Assembly (NCBI GenBank): GCA_023419175.1 | Contig: JAEZYG010000056.1 | Span: 1-9,917 of the forward strand | Direction: 5' to 3' | DNA length: 9,917 nucleotides | From: Actinomycetes bacterium | GTDB lineage: Bacteria > Actinomycetota > Actinomycetes > Propionibacteriales > Propionibacteriaceae | In this document: piece by piece, positions 5,430 through 9,917 of the stretch | How the letters are laid out: each line of letters opens with the position of its first letter | Position numbering within the stretch: the stretch's first letter is position 1 | Notes under the pieces: generated by a model | Told to the model about the DNA's origin: nothing | The model's input: only the letters and a program-made list of their open reading frames with translations | Database searches by the model: none | Program-made: the position numbers and the translations under genes

Positions 5430-6110
5430 TCAGCCCTCGGAGACCCAAATGCCAGGACACAGATCTCGGTCGATGCGAACGCGTCCTTCTTCAGCGCGAA
5501 TTTCGACAGAATCTCCCACTTCGAGGGCTTCAAATTCAACTCCTGGACGTAACCCCACTTCTGCGAGAGCTGCCAAGGAATCGCTATCCGCCTGGACGAA
5601 TTCACTCAGCCTCACCAAGACAAAACGCTGGGCGCGTGGAGTGAGCATACGCGATAGGCAGATCACTCCTTTACGGAAACGCTCAGGCTCATCTTTCTTC
5701 TCAGGAGAAATCGGAATCGGACACCCATACGGGGAATAATCCGGGCTGTCGAGGAGAGCGTTAAGACGTTCTTCCATCTTGCGAGAGATCACATGCTCCA
5801 TACGGCACGCCTCATCGTGGACATCTACCCAATCGAGACCGATGATATCGGCAAGCATTCTTTCAGCAAGGCGATGTTTACGCATCACCTCTTGAGCCTT
5901 TGCCCATCCTTCATCGCTCAATTGCAATTGACGATCGTCTCGGACAGTTAACAATCCATCTCTTTCAAGACGGGCTACCGTCTGACTTACCGTAGGACCG
6001 GATTGCTGTAAACGCTCTACGATGCGCGCACGCAAAGGATCGATTCCTTCCTCATGCAATTCGTAGATGGTACGTAGATACATCTCGGTGGTATCGATCA
6101 GCTCACTCAT
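5430..6110 (-). CDS. dtxR: DtxR/IdeR-family iron-dependent transcriptional repressor
   Basis: A 226-residue cytoplasmic repressor that binds DNA when loaded with ferrous iron and controls iron uptake and storage. The N-terminal winged helix (1-73) carries the recognition region QQSGPTVSQTVARLERDGLL (35-54). The dimerisation and metal domain (74-140) includes RKHRLAERML and HDEACRMEH. All ligands known from DtxR are present at the family positions: M10, C102, E105 and H106 for the primary site, and H79, E83, H98, E170 and Q173 for the ancillary site. An SH3-like C-terminal domain (about 145-226) is complete. AGGAGG 4 bases before the ATG is a good ribosome site. Iron is favoured over manganese because C102 is Cys, as in DtxR/IdeR. 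It is divergent from the acVLRF1 gene and upstream of tRNA-Arg. I find no DtxR-type iron box in the 54-base promoter gap, so autoregulation by the classical operator is not evident. Confidence 0.94.
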   Translation of the reverse strand: MSELIDTTEMYLRTIYELHEEGIDPLRARIVERLQQSGPTVSQTVARLERDGLLTVRDDRQLQLSDEGWAKAQEVMRKHRLAERMLADIIGLDWVDVHDEACRMEHVISRKMEERLNALLDSPDYSPYGCPIPISPEKKDEPERFRKGVICLSRMLTPRAQRFVLVRLSEFVQADSDSLAALAEVGLRPGVEFEALEVGDSVEIRAEEGRVRIDRDLCPGIWVSEG

Positions 6111-6121
6111 GCGACCTCCTC

Positions 6122-6137
6122 ATGCTGCTATCAGCAT
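6122..6137. repeat. Inverted repeat between dtxR and the acVLRF1 gene
   Basis: ATGCTG and CAGCAT flank a 4-base spacer in the 54-base divergent promoter region, immediately upstream of the dtxR ribosome site. It is followed towards the other gene by an AAAAAATTT tract. It could be an operator acting on either gene, or a small hairpin in the dtxR leader. It does not resemble the DtxR iron box. Confidence 0.45.
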
Positions 6138-6164
6138 AGTAAAAAATTTGGTTACGATGAGCAG

Positions 6165-6866
6165 ATGGATGCAGATTTCACGATATGCCGCACCATTTCT
6201 CTTCCAGCGCACCGTTTGGAAGCCTGGATGGAGAATTTCGCCACCCGACACGGATATCTCTCCACCGCTGTCGATCGCGCATTACATCTGCAATCGCCAA
6301 ACGGAGCACGTGCCTCCATATCGTTGCCCTGGCGCAATGAACGATATCTATCCACTGTGGAAGACTTCGTCTCTGCCGCTTGTCGTCCGCGACATTTCGG
6401 TATTCTCCTCGCCCGCAAAGATGCAGCCAGCATTGGCATAGTTCATGGAGAAAAAGTCCTTGCCCATCGCACATCCACCTACTATGTCCAGGGGCGGACG
6501 AAAGCAGGAGGTTGGTCTCAACAACGCTATGCGCGCAGACGAGCCAATCAGGCTAAAAGCGCATCGGATTCCATCATTGCAGACTGCCTTGAGATATTTT
6601 CTCAGGGGATAGTTGAACAGATTGTTTGCGGAGGTGATCGCAAGACAATCGAAGCGATCCTCAAAGATGATCGACTTGAGCGACTATATCCCCTGTATCG
6701 CCGTCAACTTATCAATATCAAAACCCCTCGCTATGCCACTCTTCTCGAGGTCGCCTCTAGAGCCTATGACCTTACGATCGCTTTGAATGATGAGGCGGTT
6801 CACAGCGATAAGAATTCACAGAATCTGGAAACGTCAACGTATCGTTGCGATAAGGTGACACAATGA
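6165..6866 (+). CDS. acVLRF1-family peptidyl-tRNA hydrolase
   Basis: A 233-residue member of the actinobacterial branch of the Vms1/ANKZF1 (VLRF1) release-factor-like superfamily. In eukaryotes Vms1 frees peptides from tRNA on stalled 60S subunits, using a glutamine in a GGQ-like loop. The core here is YYVQGRTKAGGWSQQRYARR (106-125), with candidate catalytic Q119/Q120 following the Gly-Gly, and the next helix RRRANQAKSASDSII (124-138). VCGGDRKTIEAILKDDRLERL (154-174) matches the family's GGD-containing C-terminal half. The N-terminal 100 residues (PAHRLEAWMENFATRHG, FGILLARKDAASIGIVHGEKVLA) fit the bacterial form. The last 20 residues are polar, uncharacteristic and end in CDKVTQ. It is divergent from dtxR and followed after 4 bases by serC, so the two are probably cotranscribed. 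A role in bacterial ribosome-associated quality control is inferred from family membership. Confidence 0.86.
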   Translation: MDADFTICRTISLPAHRLEAWMENFATRHGYLSTAVDRALHLQSPNGARASISLPWRNERYLSTVEDFVSAACRPRHFGILLARKDAASIGIVHGEKVLAHRTSTYYVQGRTKAGGWSQQRYARRRANQAKSASDSIIADCLEIFSQGIVEQIVCGGDRKTIEAILKDDRLERLYPLYRRQLINIKTPRYATLLEVASRAYDLTIALNDEAVHSDKNSQNLETSTYRCDKVTQ

Positions 6867-6870
6867 CAAG

Positions 6871-7971
6871 ATGACGATACGAATTCCCGACCATCTCAAA
6901 CCTGCAGACGGACGCTTCGGTAGTGGACCGACCAAAATCCGTCCTGAGGCTTTGACAGCTGTGGCGACCAGTTCTCTCATGGGTACTTCTCACCGTCAAT
7001 CTCCTGTGAAAAATCTTGTCGCACAGATTCAAGAAGGTTTGAGTACCCTCTACGGACTGCCCGATGGATATGAAGTCGTCCTCGGGAATGGAGGGGCGAC
7101 ACTTTTTTGGGATATGGCGATCTGCTCTTTAATCGATACGTCCAGCTCTCACGGAGTCAATGGGGAATTCTCATCCAAATTCGCCTCTGCTGCCGAGCGC
7201 GCTCCTTTTATCGAGGCAAGGAGCACCTTGGCTGATCTGGGATCATCGTCTCGTCTTACACCCTCATCTGCTGATGTCTATGCCTGGGCGCATAACGAAA
7301 CATCCACCGGTGTGGTGAGCGAGATTTTTCGCCCAGACGATGAGGCTTTAACACTGATCGATGGGACCAGCGCTGCTGGAGCCATCCCTTTCGATATTGA
7401 AGCGGTGGACGCCTACTATTTCTCTCCCCAGAAAAATTTCAGTTCCGATGGAGGATTGTGGTTGTCCCTATGCTCTCCAGCATGTATCGAGCGGGCTCAG
7501 CGTCTATGTGCTGATTCACGGCGGTGGATACCGTCCATGTTGAATCTGGCAACCGCCATCGAGCAGTCGCGTTCCCACCAGACTCTCAATACCCCTGCCA
7601 TTGCCACTCTTATTCTCTTAGCGAATCAAATTGAGTGGATGTTGGAACGTCAAGGTCTTGAGGGAATGAAGAAGCGCACCGAATCCTCAGCCCGCACCGT
7701 CTATACCTGGGCAGAGAATTCTTCCTATGCCCGTCCTTTCGTCACCGACCCGGCTTTGAGGTCTCCGGTTGTGGCGACGATCGACATAGATGACCGTTGG
7801 GATGCTGCCGAGATATGTCGAGTGATGCGCGAGAACGGAATCGTCGATATCGATTCCTATCGCCGTCTAGGGCGCAATCAAATCCGTATCGGGATGTATC
7901 CTTCCATCACGACCAGCGATATCGAGGCATTAACCTTAAGCCTCGATTGGGTTATCGACCGCCTCTCTTAG
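6871..7971 (+). CDS. serC: Phosphoserine aminotransferase
   Basis: Catalyses PLP-dependent transamination of 3-phosphohydroxypyruvate with glutamate to phosphoserine (EC 2.6.1.52), the second step of serine synthesis. At 366 residues it matches the actinobacterial SerC subfamily, which is divergent from the E. coli enzyme. Seen: FGSGPTKIRPEAL (16-28), LMGTSHRQSPVKNLV (36-50), the phosphate-binding LGNGGATLFWD (71-81), HNETSTGV (141-148), D164 in LIDGTSAAGAIPFD (162-175) contacting the pyridine nitrogen, and the Schiff-base lysine K188 in YYFSPQKNFSSDGGLW. The C-terminal domain is complete, with IDSYRRLGRNQIRIGMYPSIT near the end. It starts 4 bases after the acVLRF1 stop with only a weak ribosome site, suggesting translational coupling. 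Its TAG stop touches the stop of the convergent gene, forming TAGCTA. Confidence 0.95.
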   Translation: MTIRIPDHLKPADGRFGSGPTKIRPEALTAVATSSLMGTSHRQSPVKNLVAQIQEGLSTLYGLPDGYEVVLGNGGATLFWDMAICSLIDTSSSHGVNGEFSSKFASAAERAPFIEARSTLADLGSSSRLTPSSADVYAWAHNETSTGVVSEIFRPDDEALTLIDGTSAAGAIPFDIEAVDAYYFSPQKNFSSDGGLWLSLCSPACIERAQRLCADSRRWIPSMLNLATAIEQSRSHQTLNTPAIATLILLANQIEWMLERQGLEGMKKRTESSARTVYTWAENSSYARPFVTDPALRSPVVATIDIDDRWDAAEICRVMRENGIVDIDSYRRLGRNQIRIGMYPSITTSDIEALTLSLDWVIDRLS

Positions 7972-8970
7972 CTATTTTCTAGGAGTTTTATCAAAAGCCT
8001 TCGAGATATTCCCTCCAGAGGATAGATAGGCTGTCACTCCGGCAGCAATGGCGAGGAGCAATGCCCCTGCGATAGCGACTGCTTTACGAGAGGTTGTGCG
8101 AGATTCACTTTTTGCCACGCCAGCTTCTTCATTTGAGCTTTCAGCTATCTCGTTTTGGGCGCTAGGCGGTTGTTCGGTTCCGATGACAGCAACGTCTTCC
8201 AATGTGGATGGGATAGCTGATTCAATCAGATCTGCAGAATCGTAGCTTGAACTTATCAAATTGCCGTCCAGGCTGATCGCCAAAGATTCTCCCTGAGGTT
8301 CTTCAGGGGCTGATCCACGGGTTATCAGCGCCAGATCGTGCATATTGATTCCGCTGAAAGTCTGATAGCTTCGCACGACCACATCTTCATCTGAGACAAA
8401 GACAGCATCGGTGATCCAATCGGGAGCATCTCCTAGACGCCTCATCTCAATCTCTCCGGGGAAACCGGCATTCTCAGCCAAATAGACCCCACCAGGAGAT
8501 CCAAAGGTGAAGATATAAAAATTCCCACGTGGTGAAACCGCCATCGCTTTCGCCTTATGAGGACCATCGGGATAGCGCAAAGTCCAGGTGGTATAGGGGA
8601 CGCGAGCGTCAAAATCGGTCGATTCAAGACGAATCACCTGAGCTGTATCGCTATTCTCATCACCGATATCGCCGACATAGAGAGAACCTTGAGCGTAGGA
8701 GACAGCTTCAATGTGATTGAGCTCGGCATCGAAATTCACTTGACCTGCCAGATGACCTTCCCGATCGAAGGCTTTGAGCTGGGAGGAAGCTTTGGCTGGA
8801 GCCACCCAGTACAGACCACGATCGTGGTCTGTTGCCAACCCGCTGATGGTGACAAGGTGTTCGCTCAGCGTAATGCGATCTCCAGGAGCTGCCTGGGCAG
8901 GTAGTGCGAAAGCCGAGGCGCTAGCGAGGGAGGTGGCCACCATTATGGCGGCAAAACGAGCAGATGACAT
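7972..8970 (-). CDS. Secreted, C-terminally anchored beta-propeller-like protein of unknown function
   Basis: From the ATG at 8970 the protein is 332 residues. A signal peptide (hydrophobic AAIMVATSLASASAFALP, cleavage after AQA at about 27) leads into a roughly 220-residue domain of repeated short strands. Blade-like segments include GLATDHDRGLYWVAP, IEAVSYAQGSLYVGDIGDEN, AKAMAVSPRGNFYIFTF, ITDAVFVSDEDVVVRSY and GESLAISLDGNLI. The DIGDENSDT motif (101-109) recalls the DIGDN loop of actinobacterial propeller proteins, possibly metal-binding. A polar, Glu/Ser-rich linker (250-293) precedes a membrane helix (297-316) and a short basic tail. The protein should therefore be displayed on the outer face of the membrane. 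The start is chosen because GGAG lies 4 bases before ATG 8970 and a TAGTAT -10-like box lies at 9002-8997; ATGs at 8991 and 9039 are alternatives. I cannot assign a substrate. Confidence 0.78.
   Translation of the reverse strand: MSSARFAAIMVATSLASASAFALPAQAAPGDRITLSEHLVTISGLATDHDRGLYWVAPAKASSQLKAFDREGHLAGQVNFDAELNHIEAVSYAQGSLYVGDIGDENSDTAQVIRLESTDFDARVPYTTWTLRYPDGPHKAKAMAVSPRGNFYIFTFGSPGGVYLAENAGFPGEIEMRRLGDAPDWITDAVFVSDEDVVVRSYQTFSGINMHDLALITRGSAPEEPQGESLAISLDGNLISSSYDSADLIESAIPSTLEDVAVIGTEQPPSAQNEIAESSNEEAGVAKSESRTTSRKAVAIAGALLLAIAAGVTAYLSSGGNISKAFDKTPRK
8811..8832. repeat. Perfect 22-base palindrome inside the propeller gene
   Basis: Positions 8811-8832 read the same on both strands with no spacer; each half-site is ACAGACCACGA. 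It lies in the coding region for residues 46-53 of the propeller protein (ATDHDRGL). Its centre is CGATCG. Confidence 0.9.
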
Positions 8971-9046
8971 CTTTCTCCGATCGACGAACATCTTTGATAC
9001 TAGCCTTCCTAGAACCCCTTTGCCTTTAAGAGCACACATGTGGACG

Positions 9047-9074
9047 AAAAGGCGCGGACGTTTCCGCCCGCGCC
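9047..9074 (-). terminator. Intrinsic terminator of the permease gene
   Basis: On the minus strand a GC-rich 7-bp stem (GGCGCGG/CCGCGCC, arms 9074-9068 and 9057-9051) with a 10-base loop is followed directly by TTTT (9050-9047). It begins 28 bases after the permease stop. The T-run is short, so termination may be partial. It separates the permease from the propeller gene on the same strand. Confidence 0.7.
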
Positions 9075-9102
9075 TGTCGATCCTTTTAGTTCGTCTTGTC
9101 GT

Positions 9103-9917
9103 CTAGGAGATAAGCCCCGCTAGGAGACCTTGAGTGAAGTAGAGCACAAAGAGAACCGCTACTACCCACATGAGAATGTGAATCTTGGCAGCTTTCCCGT
9201 TGAACACTCTCATCAACACGTAGCAGACGAAACCCGCTCCGATACCATCGGTGATCGAGTAGGTGAAGGGCATGAAGACGATGGTGATGAACGCAGGAAT
9301 AGCGATCTCCAATTTCGCCCAATCGATATCGACGATCTGAGTCATCATTAAGAAACCGACGAGAATCAAGACGGGAGCGACCGCTTCAGAGGGAACCATA
9401 TTGACCACTGGTGTGATGAACATGGCGATGATGAAGGCAGCGCCCGTCACAACCGAGGCGAGACCAGTACGAGCTCCATCAGCGACACCGGAGGTCGATT
9501 CCACATAGGAGGTATTGGACGATCCAGAGCCCAAACCGCCAGCCATCGCACCGATAGAGTCCACGAGCAAGATCTCGCGCAGATGGGGAGGTTCTCCTTG
9601 ATCGTTGAGCATCTTGCCCTCTGCGCCGATGGCGACAACCGTCCCCATAGTGTCGAAGAAATCTGCCAACATGAGCGAGAAGATCAACATACATGCGGTG
9701 GTGATGCTCGCCACGGTGAATTGTCCTTCGTGAGCGAAACCGCCGATGAAGTCGATTCGTCCCAGCAAGCTCAGATTGGGAACAGCGAAACTCGACAGAT
9801 CGGGCAAGGACGGAACGTTAAGAGCCCATCCTTGAGGGTTGTCCACCGCGTCTTGAGGACCGATCTTTCCAGCCAGTTCACAGATGACGGCGACCACAGT
9901 GCCAGCGGCGATTGCCC
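9103..9917 (-). CDS. NCS2-family purine permease (AzgA-like), partial at N-terminus
   Basis: The frame is open to the right window edge, so the start lies outside; about 271 C-terminal residues are visible. The sequence matches AzgA/COG2252 transporters, which import adenine, guanine or hypoxanthine with protons. Family landmarks are SLMLADFFDTMGTVVAIG, the segment SIGAMAGGLGSGSSNTSYVE, STSGVADGARTGLASVVTG, and EIAIPAFITIVFMPFTYSIT near the C-terminus. At least six membrane helices can be recognised in the visible part. GTG 9897 is not the start: upstream codons continue in frame with hydrophobic residues, and the family needs about 150-200 more residues. A hairpin terminator follows. The exact purine specificity cannot be read from this part. 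Confidence 0.92.
   Translation of the reverse strand, partial: AIAAGTVVAVICELAGKIGPQDAVDNPQGWALNVPSLPDLSSFAVPNLSLLGRIDFIGGFAHEGQFTVASITTACMLIFSLMLADFFDTMGTVVAIGAEGKMLNDQGEPPHLREILLVDSIGAMAGGLGSGSSNTSYVESTSGVADGARTGLASVVTGAAFIIAMFITPVVNMVPSEAVAPVLILVGFLMMTQIVDIDWAKLEIAIPAFITIVFMPFTYSITDGIGAGFVCYVLMRVFNGKAAKIHILMWVVAVLFVLYFTQGLLAGLIS

Noticed and set aside
9103..9126. CTAGGAGA repeated 16 bases apart at the permease end
   Set aside because: The second copy is in codons of the C-terminus and the first includes the stop. It is short and explained by coding sequence.

Overview
The gene content points to an actinobacterium with a base composition near 50% G+C (judged by eye, not counted). The indicators are an actinobacterial-type SerC, an acVLRF1-type peptidyl-tRNA hydrolase, a DtxR/IdeR iron repressor with both metal sites intact, a Ruc/FmdB zinc-ribbon protein with a serine tail, and the neighbourhood GlpR - Glp(MoeA-like) - 5-formyl-THF cyclo-ligase - Ruc - SAF protein. 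That neighbourhood matches the mycobacterial Rv0991c-Rv0996 region. The moderate GC and the eukaryote-like UGP2-type UDP-glucose pyrophosphorylase suggest an Actinomycetaceae- or Bifidobacterium-like lineage rather than mycobacteria; this is inference only.

Layout. Bases 1-1748 (minus) hold a gephyrin/MoeA-like Glp protein followed by its putative membrane receptor GlpR, which runs off the left edge. Divergently, 1895-3476 (plus) hold 5-formyltetrahydrofolate cyclo-ligase, a Ruc-like zinc-ribbon chaperone and a membrane-anchored SAF-domain protein. Convergent to these, 6110-3477 (minus) hold a DtxR regulator, a structured spacer, tRNA-Arg(CCU), UTP-glucose-1-phosphate uridylyltransferase and a small unknown protein. 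Bases 6165-7971 (plus) hold an acVLRF1 peptidyl-tRNA hydrolase and phosphoserine aminotransferase, 4 bases apart. Bases 9917-7972 (minus) hold the C-terminal part of a purine-type NCS2 permease, a hairpin terminator, and a secreted, C-terminally anchored propeller-like protein of unknown role.

How the genes fit together. Most are housekeeping: one-carbon metabolism, serine synthesis, nucleotide-sugar supply for the envelope, iron regulation and purine uptake. Two pairs concern cell division (Glp/GlpR) and protein quality control (Ruc, acVLRF1). The most notable observation is that the MoeA-like protein has lost several residues conserved in molybdotransferases while keeping its GlpR partner. 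This suggests a version devoted to the divisome scaffold role. The genome is tightly packed: both convergent gene pairs abut with no bases between their stop codons. No gene-free stretch exceeds 300 bases, and I see no insertion sequence, CRISPR array, prophage or obvious defence system.
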